This document shows positions 34,610 to 45,515 of a stretch of 64,000 nt of DNA, piece by piece (within the stretch, counting starts at the first letter, position 1; each line of letters starts with the position of its first letter). The translations under genes were made by a program, and so were the position numbers. Under the pieces are notes generated by a model. That model saw nothing but the letters and a program-made list of their open reading frames with translations. It was not told the DNA's origin and did no database searches. The DNA is from Burkholderiales bacterium JOSHI_001 (GTDB lineage: Bacteria; Pseudomonadota; Gammaproteobacteria; Burkholderiales; Burkholderiaceae_C). The DNA lies in assembly GCA_000244995.1 (NCBI GenBank), contig CM001438.1, positions 2,380,090 through 2,444,089 of the forward strand, read 5' to 3'.

Positions 34610-35604
34610 GCAACAAGGCCAAGCCGCGCGTGCTGGTGGCGCGTGCGGTGTTCGACGACGCGATCGATCGACTGCGCGCGCACTTTGACGTGGCCACCAA
34701 CCCTGAGGACACGGTCTGGCCGCAGGCCGAACTCATCGCACGGCTGCAGGGCTGCAGCGCAGTCTTCGTCACCGGCACCGAGCCCATCAACGCCACCTTG
34801 CTGGACGCCTGCCCGCAACTGCGCGCGGTGTGCAGCATGGCCGTGGGCTACAACAACATTGATGTGCCGGCCTGCACCGCGCGTGGCGTGCTGGTGAGCA
34901 ACGCGCCGGACGTGCTGACCGAAACCACGGCCGACTTCGGCTTCGCCCTGATGATGGCCACCGCGCGCCGCATCAGCGAAAGCGAACATTTCCTGCGCGC
35001 CGGGAACTGGACCAAGTGGTCCTACGACATGTTCGCCGGCACCGACGTGCACGGCGCCACGATGGGCGTGCTGGGCATGGGCCGCATCGGCCAGGCGGTG
35101 GCGCGTCGCGGCGCGCTGGGCTTTGGCATGAAGGTGATTTACCACAACCGCAGCCGCCTGCCGGCCAACCAGGAAGCGCCCATCGGCGCGCACTGGGTGG
35201 ACAAGCCCACGCTATTGCGCGAGGCCGACCACCTGGTGATCGTGGTGCCCTACAGTGCCAGTTCGCACCATGCCATCGGTGCGGTCGAACTGTCGCAGAT
35301 GAAGGCCACCGCCACGCTGACCAACATCGCCCGCGGGGGTGTCGTGGACGATGCGGCGCTGGCCGCGGCCCTGCGCGACAAGCGCATTGCCGCAGCCGGC
35401 CTGGACGTGTTCGAGGGCGAACCCCAGCTGCACCCGGATCTGCTCACCGTGCCCAACGTGGTGCTCACGCCGCACATCGCCAGTGCCAGCATCCCCACCC
35501 GCCGCGCGATGGCCCACCTGGCGGTGGACAACATCATCGCGGTGCTGGGCACGCCCCAGGGCACGCCGCCCACGGCGCTGAACCCCGAGGTCTTGAAGGC
35601 TTGA
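34606..35604 (+). CDS. ghrB: D-2-hydroxyacid dehydrogenase (glyoxylate/hydroxypyruvate reductase type)
   Basis: This 332-residue enzyme has the NAD(P)-binding GVLGMGRIGQAVARR near residue 152. The catalytic Arg/Glu/His are in NIARGGVVDDAAL, LDVFEGEP and LTPHIASA. It reduces 2-oxoacids such as glyoxylate or hydroxypyruvate. It is coupled by an ATGA overlap to the preceding antiporter. The gene symbol follows the closest well-known family and is not certain. Confidence 0.88.
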   Translation: MSNKAKPRVLVARAVFDDAIDRLRAHFDVATNPEDTVWPQAELIARLQGCSAVFVTGTEPINATLLDACPQLRAVCSMAVGYNNIDVPACTARGVLVSNAPDVLTETTADFGFALMMATARRISESEHFLRAGNWTKWSYDMFAGTDVHGATMGVLGMGRIGQAVARRGALGFGMKVIYHNRSRLPANQEAPIGAHWVDKPTLLREADHLVIVVPYSASSHHAIGAVELSQMKATATLTNIARGGVVDDAALAAALRDKRIAAAGLDVFEGEPQLHPDLLTVPNVVLTPHIASASIPTRRAMAHLAVDNIIAVLGTPQGTPPTALNPEVLKA

Positions 35605-35608
35605 AGGG

Positions 35609-37756
35609 CTAGGCCTTCTTCAACTGCGCGGTGTCGAAGGGCAGGCTGCGCAGGCGCTTGCCGGTGGCCGCGAAGATGGCATTGGCCACCGCCGGGGCCG
35701 CCGGCGGTGTTCCGGGCTCGCCGATGCCGCCGGGGCCTTCGCTGCTGGGCAGGATGTGCACTTCCACGGTGGGCATCTCGCCCATGCGCAGCACTGGGTA
35801 GTCGTTGAAGTTGCCGGTCTTCACCTGGCCGCCTTCGATGCTGATGCGCCCGTACAGGGCCGCCGACAGGCCGTAGACGATGGCGCCTTCGATCTGGCGG
35901 CGGATGATCTCCGGGTTCACCGTCATGCCGCAGTCCACCGCCGCCACGATGCGGTGCACCTTGGGCGTGCCGTCCGCGGCCACGCTCACCTCGGCCACCT
36001 CGGCCACGTAGCTGCCGAAGGACGAGGCCACCGCAATGCCGCGGTGCACGCCGGCCGGCAGCGGCTGGCCCCAGCCGGCCTTGGCCGCCGCCAGTTCCAG
36101 CACGCCCTTGTGGCGCGGCGACTTGTCCAGCAGCGCGCGGCGGAACTCGTAGGGGTCCTTCTTCGCGGCCACGGCCAGCTCGTCGATGAAGCCTTCCATG
36201 AAGAAGCTGTTCTGCGAATGGCCCACCGAACGCCAGAACCAGACCTGTGGCCCCGGCTCCACGCGGCCGAAGGCGATGCGCATGGCGTCGATGTCATACG
36301 GGTGGTCGGCAATGCCTTCCATCGAGAAGGTGTCCACGCCGTTGTCCGGGATCTTCATGAAGCCCGAGGCCGCCATGATGGACGGCGTGCCCACGCCGGC
36401 CTTGAACATCGTGGCGCGGCCCTGGGCGTCCACCGCGCCTTCGAAGCGCGCCACCGAGGCCGGACGGTAGTAGCCCGCGCGCATGTCGTCCTCGCGGCTG
36501 TAGACCAGCTTCACCGGCTGGCCCGACAGCTTGGACAGCAGCGTGGCGTCGATGGTGAAGTCGGGTGCGAAGCGCCGGCCGAAGCCGCCGCCCAGCATCA
36601 TGGTGTTGATCTTCACCTTGGCCGGCGTGACCTGCGCCACATTGCTCAGGATGCCCTGGTTGGGGCCCTGGCTCTGGGTGCCGGCCCAGATTTCGACCGA
36701 ATCGCCGCGCACCCAGGCGGTGCAGTTCATCGGTTCCATGCAGGCGTGGGCCAGGTAGGGCGCTTCGTATCGGGCCTCGATGCTGACGGCGCTGGTGGCG
36801 GTGGCGTCGCGCAGGTTGCCGCTGTCCTTGGCGATGGCGTCGGCGCGCCGGGCGCCGTCGTCCAGCATGTCGCTGACCTTGGCGTCGTTCAGGCCCGCGG
36901 ACTCGCCCAGGTCCCAGTCGATGACCAGGGCGTCGCGCCCCTGCTTGGCCGCCCAGTAGCCGGTGGCCAGCACCGCCACGCCGTGCGGGATGGTCAGCAC
37001 CTGCTTGACGCCACGCATGGCCTTGGCCCGGCTGTCGTCCACGCGCCGGGGCTTGGCGCCGGGCATGGGCGCACGCGCCATCACCGCCACCAGCATGCCG
37101 GGCAATTGCACGTCGATGCCGTACTTGGCACTGCCGTTGGTCTTGCCCACGGTGTCCAGGCGCTTGGCCGGCTGGCCCAGGATCTTGAAGTCCCTGGGGT
37201 TCTTCAGCGTGGGCTTATCGGGCGGGGTCAGCTTGGACGCATCGGCCACCAGCGCGCCATAGCCCAGCTTCTTGCCGCTGCTGTGGATGACCTGGCCGCG
37301 CTCGGTGCGGCAGTCGGCCGGCGAGGCTTTCCACTTCGCGGCGGCCGCCGCCACCAGCATTTCGCGCGCGGCGGCTCCGGCGGTGCGCAGCGGCAGCCAG
37401 TGGCCGCGCACGGTGGTGGAGCCACCCGTGGCCTGCATGCCGAAGGCGGGGTTGTTGAAGGCCTGGTCCACCGGTGCCTGCTGGACGCGAACCTTGCTCC
37501 AGTCGGCGTCCAGTTCTTCGGCCAGCAGCATGGGAATGGCGGTGAGCACGCCCTGGCCCATCTCGGCCGAGCCGCACATCACCGTCACCAGCCCATCGGG
37601 GGCAATGCGCAGCCAGGCGTTGGGCTTGAATTCCTTGGTGGTGGCCGCTTCCAGGCGACCGGCGGCGGGCAGGGTGAAGGCCAGGGTCAGCGCCCCGGCG
37701 CTGCCGAGAAAGCCGCGGCGGGTGGTGTTGGCGATGTCAACGCTCATGCTGTCCAT
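35609..37756 (-). CDS. iorB: molybdopterin-binding oxidoreductase large subunit (isoquinoline 1-oxidoreductase beta type)
   Basis: This 715-residue protein begins with a twin-arginine signal ([17 protein letters not shown]). It has the aldehyde oxidase/xanthine dehydrogenase-family molybdopterin domains, including [22 protein letters not shown] near residue 60, [10 protein letters not shown] in the middle and a C-terminal [19 protein letters not shown] with the active-site glutamate. It is exported folded to the periplasm with the small Fe-S subunit. Substrate unknown (aldehyde or N-heterocycle). The stop is 4 bases from the convergent dehydrogenase stop. Confidence 0.92.
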   Translation of the reverse strand: MDSMSVDIANTTRRGFLGSAGALTLAFTLPAAGRLEAATTKEFKPNAWLRIAPDGLVTVMCGSAEMGQGVLTAIPMLLAEELDADWSKVRVQQAPVDQAFNNPAFGMQATGGSTTVRGHWLPLRTAGAAAREMLVAAAAAKWKASPADCRTERGQVIHSSGKKLGYGALVADASKLTPPDKPTLKNPRDFKILGQPAKRLDTVGKTNGSAKYGIDVQLPGMLVAVMARAPMPGAKPRRVDDSRAKAMRGVKQVLTIPHGVAVLATGYWAAKQGRDALVIDWDLGESAGLNDAKVSDMLDDGARRADAIAKDSGNLRDATATSAVSIEARYEAPYLAHACMEPMNCTAWVRGDSVEIWAGTQSQGPNQGILSNVAQVTPAKVKINTMMLGGGFGRRFAPDFTIDATLLSKLSGQPVKLVYSREDDMRAGYYRPASVARFEGAVDAQGRATMFKAGVGTPSIMAASGFMKIPDNGVDTFSMEGIADHPYDIDAMRIAFGRVEPGPQVWFWRSVGHSQNSFFMEGFIDELAVAAKKDPYEFRRALLDKSPRHKGVLELAAAKAGWGQPLPAGVHRGIAVASSFGSYVAEVAEVSVAADGTPKVHRIVAAVDCGMTVNPEIIRRQIEGAIVYGLSAALYGRISIEGGQVKTGNFNDYPVLRMGEMPTVEVHILPSSEGPGGIGEPGTPPAAPAVANAIFAATGKRLRSLPFDTAQLKKA

Positions 37757-37758
37757 GC

Positions 37759-38226
37759 TCAGGCCCCCTTGCTCAGCGTGGCCGAAGCGTCCTGGATGGC
37801 CGCCTTGATCTGGTTGTAGGTGCCGCAGCGGCAGATGTTGCCGCTCATCGCGTTGGTGATGTCGGCGATGGTGGGGCGCTTGTTCTGCGCCAGCAGCGCG
37901 GTGGCGCTCATGATCTGGCCGCTCTGGCAGTAGCCGCATTGCGGCACGTCGCGCGCCACCCAGGCCGCCTGCACCGCGCGCCCGGTGGGCGTGGCGCCCA
38001 CGCCTTCGATGGTGGTCACCTTTTTTCCCGCCGCGGCCGACGCCGGCGTGGAACAACTGCGCACCGGCTGACCGTCCAGGTGCACGGTGCAGGCGCCACA
38101 CAGCGCCATGCCGCAGCCGAACTTGGTGCCGGTGAGTTGCAGTTCCTCGCGCAGCACCCACAGCAGCGGGGTGGCGGGGTCGCTGTCCACCTGGCGGGCC
38201 TTGCCATTGACGGTGATGTTGATCAT
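37759..38226 (-). CDS. iorA: [2Fe-2S] subunit of molybdenum oxidoreductase
   Basis: This 155-residue protein has a plant-type ferredoxin cluster ([15 protein letters not shown]) and an all-helical second cluster (CGYCQSGQI ... CRCGTY). It is the electron-transfer partner of the large subunit that begins 2 bases downstream. It has no signal of its own, consistent with co-export by the partner's Tat signal. No cytochrome or maturation (XdhC) gene is adjacent. Confidence 0.94.
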   Translation of the reverse strand: MINITVNGKARQVDSDPATPLLWVLREELQLTGTKFGCGMALCGACTVHLDGQPVRSCSTPASAAAGKKVTTIEGVGATPTGRAVQAAWVARDVPQCGYCQSGQIMSATALLAQNKRPTIADITNAMSGNICRCGTYNQIKAAIQDASATLSKGA

Positions 38227-38407
38227 GGATCTCCTCTGGGCGCCCTGGATGGCGCATTGGCGGTCGGGTCTTGGCGGGCGAACCATACGCCAGCGCGAAG
38301 CGCCGCGATGTTGCTGCGCAAATGCCCTGGCGGACCTCAGGGAAAGCGCGCTTGTCGCGGCGGCGACCCGGTCCGGGCGGTCGCATCGGCGCTGCGACAA
38401 TGTCCCG

Positions 38408-39928
38408 ATGACGGATGGAATGACGTGGATGCCCTGGTTTCAGCTGGTGGCCTTGGTGCTGGTGCTGCTGCTGGTGATGTGGGTGGCGCTGCGGCGGCCC
38501 GATGCAGGCGCCCAGCGCAACGCAGCCGAGGCTGCTGACCAATTGCTGGCGCAACTGACCCAGGCCACGGCCGCCCAGCGCGCCGACACCGAACGCCTGG
38601 AGCGCGAACTGCGCGACGAGGTCTCGCGCAGCGCCACCGGCACCCGCCAGGAACTGCAGGGCACGCTGGGCACCTTCCAGCAGACCCTGATGGCGCAGAC
38701 CGGCGACACCGCCCGCACCCAGAACGAGCAGATCGACACCTTCCGCACCCAGTTGGCCGCGCTGCAGCAGCAACTGGTGCAGTCCTTGGGCAATGTCACG
38801 ACCGCGTTGGGGCAGCAAAGCCAGAGCGCGCGTGAAGCGCAGGACCAGGCGCTGCGCCGCTTTGGCGACACCCTGGTCGAGCAGCTGAAGGCCCTGTCCG
38901 ACAGCAATGAGCGCCGCATGGCCGAGGTGCGCCAGACCGTGGAAACGCGCCTGGCCGCGCTGGCCGAGGGCAATGAGAAGAAGCTGGAGCAGATGCGGGC
39001 CACGGTGGACGAGAAGTTGCAGTCCACGCTGGAGCAGCGCCTGGGCGAAAGCTTCAAGCAGGTGGCCGACCGGCTGGACCAGGTGCACCGCGGCCTGGGT
39101 GAAATGCAGACCCTGGCGCGCGACGTGGGCTCGCTCAACCGCGTGCTGACCAATGTGAAAACCCGCGGCAGCTTCGGCGAGGTGCAGTTGCAGGCCCTGC
39201 TGGACGAGGTGCTGACCCAGGAGCAGTACGCCCAGAACGTGGAAACCGTGCCCGGCAGCAACGCGCGGGTTGAATTTGCCATCCGCCTGCCCGGCCAGCG
39301 CGGCGACGGCCTGCCGCTGTGGCTGCCCATCGACGCCAAGTTCCCGCGCGAGGACTACGAGCGCCTGCTGGACGCCCAGGAGCGCGCCGACCCGGCGGCG
39401 GTGGAAGTGGCCGGGCGCGCCATCGAAGCGCGGCTGCGGCTGGAAGCCAAGACCATCCGCGAAAAGTACGTCGCGCCGCCGCACACCACCGACTTCGCCA
39501 TCCTGTTCGTGCCCACCGAAGGCCTGTACGCCGAGGCCCTGCGCCGCCCCGGCCTGCAGGAACTGCTGCAGCGCGAACACAAGGTGATGCTGGCCGGCCC
39601 CACCACGCTGCTGGCCACGCTGAACAGCCTGCAGATGGGTTTTCGCACCCTGGCGTTGGAGAAGCGCTCGGCCGAGGTCTGGGAGGTGCTGGGTGCGGTG
39701 AAGACCGAATTCCTGAAGTTCGGCGACGTGCTCACCAAGACACAGAAGAAGCTGGACGAGGCCAGCAACACCATCAGCGTCGCGCGCACCCGCACCAACC
39801 AGATGACGCGCAAGTTGAAGAGCGTGGAGGCCCTGCCGGACACCCGAGCGCTGGAACTGCTGCCGCCGCTGGCCGACGACGCCGAGGGCCAGGTTGAGGG
39901 CGATAGCGACGACGGCGCGGGTGGCTGA
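38408..39928 (+). CDS. rmuC: DNA recombination protein RmuC
   Basis: This 506-residue protein has an N-terminal membrane helix (about residues 9-26) and a long coiled coil (about 35-220). Its RmuC nuclease-like C-terminal domain reads [32 protein letters not shown] and [18 protein letters not shown] (parts of the family signature). RmuC limits certain DNA rearrangements. The ATG at 38408 gives the standard short N-terminus. Its stop overlaps the start of the following MFS gene. Confidence 0.94.
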   Translation: MTDGMTWMPWFQLVALVLVLLLVMWVALRRPDAGAQRNAAEAADQLLAQLTQATAAQRADTERLERELRDEVSRSATGTRQELQGTLGTFQQTLMAQTGDTARTQNEQIDTFRTQLAALQQQLVQSLGNVTTALGQQSQSAREAQDQALRRFGDTLVEQLKALSDSNERRMAEVRQTVETRLAALAEGNEKKLEQMRATVDEKLQSTLEQRLGESFKQVADRLDQVHRGLGEMQTLARDVGSLNRVLTNVKTRGSFGEVQLQALLDEVLTQEQYAQNVETVPGSNARVEFAIRLPGQRGDGLPLWLPIDAKFPREDYERLLDAQERADPAAVEVAGRAIEARLRLEAKTIREKYVAPPHTTDFAILFVPTEGLYAEALRRPGLQELLQREHKVMLAGPTTLLATLNSLQMGFRTLALEKRSAEVWEVLGAVKTEFLKFGDVLTKTQKKLDEASNTISVARTRTNQMTRKLKSVEALPDTRALELLPPLADDAEGQVEGDSDDGAGG

Positions 39929-41141
39929 AGCCGGCTTCAGCCGCGTGCTGGCGGCGCTGATCGGGGGCCAGATGGGCCTGCACAGCGCCATGGCGGGCTT
40001 GCGCATGGCCGCGCCGCTGCAACTGCTGCGCGACGGCGCCAGCCCGGTGGCCGCGGGCGCGGTGATGGCGTTGTTCGCGCTGGCGCCGGTGCTGCTGGCG
40101 CTGCCGGCCGGGCGCCTGGCGGACCGCCACGGCTACCACCGGCCCATGCGCTGGGCGGTGGGCTTCACCATGGGCGGTTGCGCGCTGGCGGTGGCCGCCG
40201 CGGCACTGCCACCCGGCCCGGCCCGGCTGGCCCTGCTGTGCGGTGCCGCGGCCCTGTGCGGGGCGGGCTGCAACATCGGGCTCATCACCATCCAGCGCAG
40301 CGCCGGGCGCAGCGCCAAGGACAATGTGCAGCGCATGCGCGTGTTCAGCTGGCTGGGCATGGCGCCTTCCCTGGCCAACGCGCTGGGGCCGGTGGCCGCC
40401 GGGCTGATGATCGACCTGGCCGGCTTCGGCCCGGCCTATGCGCTGCTGTTGGCCTTGCCACTGATCACGGCCCTCACCGCCCGCCGCGTGCCGCCGGAAG
40501 CCGGTGGCGCGCGTGCCGAGGCGCCCGCGCCAGCGCGTGAAAGCCTGGCCTCGGGCGTGGGCCTGCTGTTGCGCCTGCCAGGCATGAAGCGGCTGCTGGG
40601 GGTGAACTGGCTGCTCTCGGCCAGCTGGGACGTGCACACCTTCATCGTGCCGCTGCTGGGGCACGAACGTGGGCTGGCAGCGTCCACCATCGGGCTCATC
40701 CTGGGCAGTTTCACCGCCGCCGTTACCGCGGTGCGGCTGCTGATCCCGCTGCTGGCGCACCGGGTGCAGGAAGTGCGCGTGCTGCGCGTGGCCATGGTGT
40801 GGACCGGTGCGGTGTTCGCGCTGTACCCGCTGGCCCATTCGGCCTGGGCCATGGCGGGGCTGTCGCTGCTGCTGGGCCTGAGCCTGGGAGCGGTTCAACC
40901 CATGGTGATGGCCACACTGCACCACATCACCCCCACAGCCCGACACGGCATGGCGATTGCGCTGCGCTCGATGGTGATGAACGCCTCGGGCACGGTGCTG
41001 CCGCTGGCCTGCGGCGCGGTGGGCGCGGCCTTCGGGTTGCCGGTGCTGCTGTGGGTGGCCGCCGCCGCGGTGGCCGCCGGGCAGGGCTGGGCGGCGGGCC
41101 TGGCCCGGCACCTGGCCGGTGGCGCAGCCAGCGAAAGTTGA
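39921..41141 (+). CDS. MFS transporter
   Basis: A roughly 406-residue major facilitator with twelve hydrophobic helices and the loop 2-3 motif GRLADRHGYHRPMR. The substrate is not deducible. The GTG at 39921 overlaps the rmuC stop by eight bases; a TTG at 39894 is the alternative. It is followed by a GC-rich hairpin (41143-41160) and converges with a minus-strand gene. Confidence 0.85.
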   Translation: MAEAGFSRVLAALIGGQMGLHSAMAGLRMAAPLQLLRDGASPVAAGAVMALFALAPVLLALPAGRLADRHGYHRPMRWAVGFTMGGCALAVAAAALPPGPARLALLCGAAALCGAGCNIGLITIQRSAGRSAKDNVQRMRVFSWLGMAPSLANALGPVAAGLMIDLAGFGPAYALLLALPLITALTARRVPPEAGGARAEAPAPARESLASGVGLLLRLPGMKRLLGVNWLLSASWDVHTFIVPLLGHERGLAASTIGLILGSFTAAVTAVRLLIPLLAHRVQEVRVLRVAMVWTGAVFALYPLAHSAWAMAGLSLLLGLSLGAVQPMVMATLHHITPTARHGMAIALRSMVMNASGTVLPLACGAVGAAFGLPVLLWVAAAAVAAGQGWAAGLARHLAGGAASES

Positions 41142-41142
41142 A

Positions 41143-41160
41143 GCGGCCCCGAGGGGCCGC
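41143..41160. terminator. GC hairpin between convergent genes
   Basis: GCGGCCCC GA GGGGCCGC is a perfect 8-bp stem right after the MFS stop and five bases before the stop of the convergent gene. There is no T-run, so intrinsic termination is uncertain. Confidence 0.4.
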
Positions 41161-41165
41161 GTGAA

Positions 41166-41828
41166 TCAGAACCGGATGTTGCCCTTGGGCAGTTCGGGCA
41201 GGGCCGGGGAGGGTGCCGCCTCCAGGGTGTCCGAAGGCGCCGGGAAGGCCGGCCGCGGGGCCGGTCGGGCCTTGCGTTCGGCCACCGTGGTGGGCGTGGG
41301 CGGCACGTAGGCGCGCGGCAGGCGCGATTCACGCGGGTAGCCGGCGGTGTCCAGCGTGAGTTGCCATTCGGCGTCGGCCCAGCCGCGCACCGCCTGGCCG
41401 CCCACCATCAGCACCGGCACGGCGCGAACGCCGGTCTGCTTGAGCATGGCCTCGGAGTCTTCCTCAGACGACACACGCTTTTCGACGAAGGGGATGCCGC
41501 GCTCGGTGAGCATCTTGCGGCCCGATTCGCAGGGCGCGCATTCGTTGCTGGTGTACAGGGTGACCGGGAAGCGCTGGCTCACCTGGCGCAGGTCGGCCGG
41601 CATGCCGGCCACCGACACCGCGCTGGCGGCGCCCTCTGCGCCCGCCGGGGCGGTGCCGAAATCGCGGCTGAGGTTGGTGACGCGGCCGGTTTCGCCCTGC
41701 GACGGGCGGTCGGTGTAGGTGACCTTGCCGTCCGGCCCCACCACCTTGTAAAGCGCCCAGCTGGGCAGCGGCTGAGCGGCCAGCCACAGGGTGGCGGCAA
41801 CGGCGGCAAGGCGGGAGGTGGCGTTCAT
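41166..41828 (-). CDS. DUF4124-glutaredoxin-like periplasmic protein
   Basis: This 220-residue protein has a signal peptide and then a DUF4124 segment (LYKVVGPDGKVTYTDRPSQ). A thioredoxin-fold glutaredoxin domain follows, with CAPC at about residue 98 and the cis-Pro region VRAVPVLMVGG. The tail is Pro/Ala-rich. A secreted CxxC protein of this type probably handles thiols or disulfides in the envelope. It is widespread in betaproteobacteria, with unknown substrate. ATG at 41828 gives the signal peptide. Confidence 0.85.
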   Translation of the reverse strand: MNATSRLAAVAATLWLAAQPLPSWALYKVVGPDGKVTYTDRPSQGETGRVTNLSRDFGTAPAGAEGAASAVSVAGMPADLRQVSQRFPVTLYTSNECAPCESGRKMLTERGIPFVEKRVSSEEDSEAMLKQTGVRAVPVLMVGGQAVRGWADAEWQLTLDTAGYPRESRLPRAYVPPTPTTVAERKARPAPRPAFPAPSDTLEAAPSPALPELPKGNIRF

Positions 41829-41882
41829 GGCGCGGTGCAGGGCGGACGAATGTCGCAATCTACCCCCTGGCGGGCCTTTTCC

Positions 41883-43931
41883 TCAAGCCATGCCCTGGTG
41901 GCGCAGCAGTGCTTCGATACTTGGTTCACGACCTCGGAAGGCTTTGAAGCTGTCCATGGCCGGCCGGCTGCCCCCGGCTTCCAGGATTTCGGTGCGGTAG
42001 CGCCGCCCGGTGTCGGGGTTGAAGACCCCGGTTTCCTCGAACGCGCTCCAGGCGTCGGCCGACAGCACCTCGGCCCACTTGTAGCTGTAGTAGCCGGCCG
42101 AGTAGCCACCGGCAAAGATGTGAGAAAAGGTGTGCGGGTTGCGCACATAGGGCGCGGAAGGGCTGATGGACACCTCCCGGCGCACTTCGTCGTACACCGC
42201 CATGACGCGCTGCGCGGCGTCGGGTTCGTGGTGCAGGCGCATGTCGAAGAGGGCGAACTCCACCTGGCGCAGGGTCTGCAGCCCGCTCTGGAAGTTCTTG
42301 GCCGCCACCATCTTGTCGAACAGGGCGCGCGGCATGGGCTCGCCAGTGTCCACGTGGGCGGTCAGGCGCGACAGCACCTCCCATTCCCAGCAGAAGTTCT
42401 CCATGAACTGGCTGGGCAGTTCCACCGCGTCCCATTCCACGCCGGAGATGCCGGCCACCGCGGGCTCGTCCACCTGCGTCAGCATGTGGTGCAGGCCATG
42501 GCCGAACTCGTGGAACAGGGTGGTGACGTCGTCATGCGTCAGCAGCGCAGGCTTGTCGCCCACCGGGGTGGCGAAGTTGCACACCAGGTGGGCCACCGGG
42601 GTCTGCAGCGCGCCGCCGCGGTCGGGCCGGGCCCAGCGGCTGAGCACCTTGTCCATCCACGCGCCCTGGCGCTTGCCGGCCCGGGCGTAGGGGTCCAGGT
42701 AGAACTGGCCCAGCAACTGCATACCCTTGGAAGCACCCTGCGGGTGCGGGCGCTCAATGCGGTAGAAGCGCACGCTGTCGTGCCACACCGGGGCCTGGTC
42801 GAGGCGGATGGCCACCTCGAACACGGTCTCGATGATCTGGAACAGGCCCTGCAGCACGCGTGGCTCGGTGAAGTAGCACTTCAGCTCCTGCTGGCTGAAG
42901 GCGTAGCGCTGCTGGCGCAGGCGCTCGGACGCGTAGGCCACGTCCCAGGGCTGCAGTTCGGGCAGGCCCAGTTCAGCGGCGGCAAAGGCCTTCAGCTCGT
43001 CCAGGTCGCGCTGGGCGTAGGGGCGGGCGCGACGGGCCAGGTCGCGCAGAAAGTCCATCACCTGCTCTGGCGTGTCGGCCATCTTGGCCACCAGGCTCAG
43101 CTCGGCGTAGTTGGCGCGGCCCAGCAATTTCGCTTCTTCCTGTTTCAGGGCCAGCAGTTCGCCCATCAACGCGCTGTTGTCCAGCTCGGCCGGGCCCAGT
43201 TCGCTGGCGCGGGTGTTCAGCGCCCGGTGCACCTCGGCGCGCAGGCTGCGGTCCTGGGCGTACTGCATCACCGGCAGCCAGCTGGGCACATGCAGCGTGA
43301 GCTGGTAGCCGTCGCGCCCATCGGCCTGGGCCGCAGCGCGGGCGGCGGCTTTTGCGTCGTCGGGCACGCCCAGCAGGCGCGCCTCGTCCACCAGCAGCGA
43401 CCACCGGTCGGTGGCATCCATCACGTGTTCGGAATACAGCTGGGCCTTGGCGGCCAGGGTTTCCTGGATTTGCAGGAAGCGCGCCTTGGCCTCGCCCTGC
43501 AGTTCGGCGCCCGACAGCACGAAGTCGCGCAGCGCATGGGCCAGCACCTGGCGCCGGGCGGGCGACAGCCGGTCGGCCTGCGCCGCCACCGCCTTGTAGC
43601 GCGCATACAGGCGCTCGTCGGCGCCCAGCCGAGTGTAGAACTCGGTCACGCGGGCCAGGTTGTCGTTGTAGGCCGCGCGCAACTCCGGCGTGTCGGCCAC
43701 GCCGTTCAGGTGGCCCACCGCTTCCCAGGCGTTGGCCAGGCGCTCCACCGGCACGTCCAGCAGCAGGGCGAGGGCGTCGTAGTCGGCTGGCACCTCCGGA
43801 CTGAGCGCCTTTTCCAGTGCGGCCTGGGCCTGGGCCAGCAACTGCTCGATGGCCGGGCTGATGTGTTCGGGTCGGATTTCGTCGAAGGCCGGCAGGCCTT
43901 CGGTGCGCAGCAGCGGGTTGGCGTGGGGCAT
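41883..43931 (-). CDS. prlC: oligopeptidase A (M3 metallopeptidase)
   Basis: This 682-residue cytoplasmic zinc peptidase has HEFGHGLHHM as the metal motif near residue 470 and the GISGVEWDAVELPSQFMENF signature after it, both typical of M3A oligopeptidases. It cleaves short peptides, including degraded signal peptides. Length is normal (about 680). folD lies 41 bases upstream on the same strand and is probably co-transcribed. Confidence 0.96.
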   Translation of the reverse strand: MPHANPLLRTEGLPAFDEIRPEHISPAIEQLLAQAQAALEKALSPEVPADYDALALLLDVPVERLANAWEAVGHLNGVADTPELRAAYNDNLARVTEFYTRLGADERLYARYKAVAAQADRLSPARRQVLAHALRDFVLSGAELQGEAKARFLQIQETLAAKAQLYSEHVMDATDRWSLLVDEARLLGVPDDAKAAARAAAQADGRDGYQLTLHVPSWLPVMQYAQDRSLRAEVHRALNTRASELGPAELDNSALMGELLALKQEEAKLLGRANYAELSLVAKMADTPEQVMDFLRDLARRARPYAQRDLDELKAFAAAELGLPELQPWDVAYASERLRQQRYAFSQQELKCYFTEPRVLQGLFQIIETVFEVAIRLDQAPVWHDSVRFYRIERPHPQGASKGMQLLGQFYLDPYARAGKRQGAWMDKVLSRWARPDRGGALQTPVAHLVCNFATPVGDKPALLTHDDVTTLFHEFGHGLHHMLTQVDEPAVAGISGVEWDAVELPSQFMENFCWEWEVLSRLTAHVDTGEPMPRALFDKMVAAKNFQSGLQTLRQVEFALFDMRLHHEPDAAQRVMAVYDEVRREVSISPSAPYVRNPHTFSHIFAGGYSAGYYSYKWAEVLSADAWSAFEETGVFNPDTGRRYRTEILEAGGSRPAMDSFKAFRGREPSIEALLRHQGMA

Positions 43932-43972
43932 CGGTGTGGCGGCCGGTGGCCGCGGGCAAACAGGGGTGGGGT

Positions 43973-44830
43973 TCAGGCCGGGTCGGCGCAGCGTTCAGCC
44001 GCTTCCAGCGTGTTGACCAGCAGCATTGTGATCGTCATCGGGCCCACCCCACCGGGCACGGGGGTGATCCAGCCCGCTACTTCCTTCACGTTGTGAAAGT
44101 CCACGTCGCCGCAGAGCTTGCCCTCGTCGTTGCGGTTCATGCCCACGTCGATGACGATGGCACCGGGCTTCACCATGTCGGCGGTGAGCGTGTTGCGCCG
44201 GCCCACGGCGGCCACCACCACATCGGCCTGGCGGGTGTGCAGGCCCAGGTCGGGCGTGGCGCTGTGGCACACGGTCACCGTGGCGTTGGCCTGCAGCAGC
44301 AGCATCGCCATCGGTTTGCCCACGGTGTTGCTGCGGCCGATGACCACCGCGTGCTTGCCGCGCAGGCTTTGGCCGGTGCTTTCGATCAGCTTCATGCAGC
44401 CGTAGGGCGTGCAGGGGCGCAGGCCGGGCAGGCCGGACGCCAGTTCGCCCGCGCTTTGCACCGAAAAGCCGTCCACGTCTTTGTCGGTGGCGATGGTGGC
44501 AATCACCGTCTGCGGGTTGATGTGCCGGGGCAGCGGCATCTGCACCAGGATGCCGTGGATGGCGGGGTCGGCGTTCAGGGCCTGGATGCGTGCCAGCAGT
44601 TGGCTTTCGGTCAGGGTGGCCTCGTACTTCTCGAACACCGAGTGCAGGCCGTGTTCCTGGCAGGCCTTGACCTTGTTGCGCACGTACACCGCCGAGGCCG
44701 GGTCTTCACCCACCAGGACCACGGCCAGGCCCGGCCGGTGCCCACGCGCGGCCAGTGCGGCGGCGCGCTCGCCCACCTGGGCGCGGATCTGGCGGGACAG
44801 GGCCACGCCATCGATCAGTTGTGCAGTCAT
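43973..44830 (-). CDS. folD: bifunctional methylenetetrahydrofolate dehydrogenase/cyclohydrolase
   Basis: This 285-residue FolD has [13 protein letters not shown] containing the catalytic lysine, the GILVQMPLP motif, the [20 protein letters not shown]-binding loop and the C-terminal [15 protein letters not shown]. It interconverts 5,10-methylene- and 10-formyl-tetrahydrofolate. ATG at 44830 gives the standard MTAQLIDG start. Confidence 0.97.
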   Translation of the reverse strand: MTAQLIDGVALSRQIRAQVGERAAALAARGHRPGLAVVLVGEDPASAVYVRNKVKACQEHGLHSVFEKYEATLTESQLLARIQALNADPAIHGILVQMPLPRHINPQTVIATIATDKDVDGFSVQSAGELASGLPGLRPCTPYGCMKLIESTGQSLRGKHAVVIGRSNTVGKPMAMLLLQANATVTVCHSATPDLGLHTRQADVVVAAVGRRNTLTADMVKPGAIVIDVGMNRNDEGKLCGDVDFHNVKEVAGWITPVPGGVGPMTITMLLVNTLEAAERCADPA

Positions 44831-44888
44831 TCGTCGTCCCAATGTGAACGGGGCCCGCAGGCCCCGTTGGTGAAACCATCGCCGCGCG

Positions 44889-45515
44889 TCAGGCCTTGGG
44901 AGCCGATGCGCCGAGCGCAATTTTCAGCAGGTCGGCCACGGTGTTGGCGTTCAACTTTTCCATGATGTTGGCGCGGTGCGCCTCCACGGTCTTGATGCTG
45001 ATGCCCAGGTCATCGGCGATCTGCTTGTTCAGGCGGCCGGCGACGATGCGCTCCAGCACCTGGGCTTCACGCGTGGTCAGACGGCTGAGCAGGGCTTCGC
45101 GGCTGGCCTGTTCCTGGTGCTGGCTGAAGGCGGCACGGGCCTGGTCCAGCATGCGTTCGACCAGCGGGATGAGCTCGTCTTCCTTGAAGGGCTTCTCGAT
45201 GAAGTCCATCGCGCCCTTCTTCATGGTGTTCACCGCCATGGGCACGTCGCCGTGGCCGGTGATGAAGACGATGGGCAGCGGGCTCTTGCGCTCCATCAGG
45301 CGGTCCTGGAGTTCCAGCCCGCTCATGCCTTCCATGCGGATGTCGGCGATCAGGCAGGCCACTTCGCGCGGGTCGAAGCGCGACAGGAAGCTTTCGGCCG
45401 AGTCAAAACACTTGACGCGGTAGTCCTTGCCTTCCAGCAACCACTGCAGGGAATCGCGCACGGCCTCGTCGTCGTCCACGACATAGACGGTGCCTTTTTT
45501 CGGGATCAGGCTCAT
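44889..45515 (-). CDS. FixJ-type response regulator
   Basis: This 208-residue regulator has a receiver domain (acidic pocket VVDDDEA, phosphoacceptor D58 in LIADIRMEG, conserved Lys in [10 protein letters not shown]) and a LuxR-type HTH ([22 protein letters not shown], then [14 protein letters not shown]). Its ATG overlaps the stop of the sensor kinase (ATGA), which makes the two a cognate pair. Target genes are unknown; the kinase and regulator are divergent from the pdh operon. Confidence 0.93.
   Translation of the reverse strand: MSLIPKKGTVYVVDDDEAVRDSLQWLLEGKDYRVKCFDSAESFLSRFDPREVACLIADIRMEGMSGLELQDRLMERKSPLPIVFITGHGDVPMAVNTMKKGAMDFIEKPFKEDELIPLVERMLDQARAAFSQHQEQASREALLSRLTTREAQVLERIVAGRLNKQIADDLGISIKTVEAHRANIMEKLNANTVADLLKIALGASAPKA

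Noticed and set aside
37760-40006. Upstream extension of the molybdopterin subunit to a product of over 1,400 residues
   Set aside because: The frame stays open through the Fe-S subunit gene and antisense to rmuC, but the Tat signal at 37,756 clearly marks the true start.
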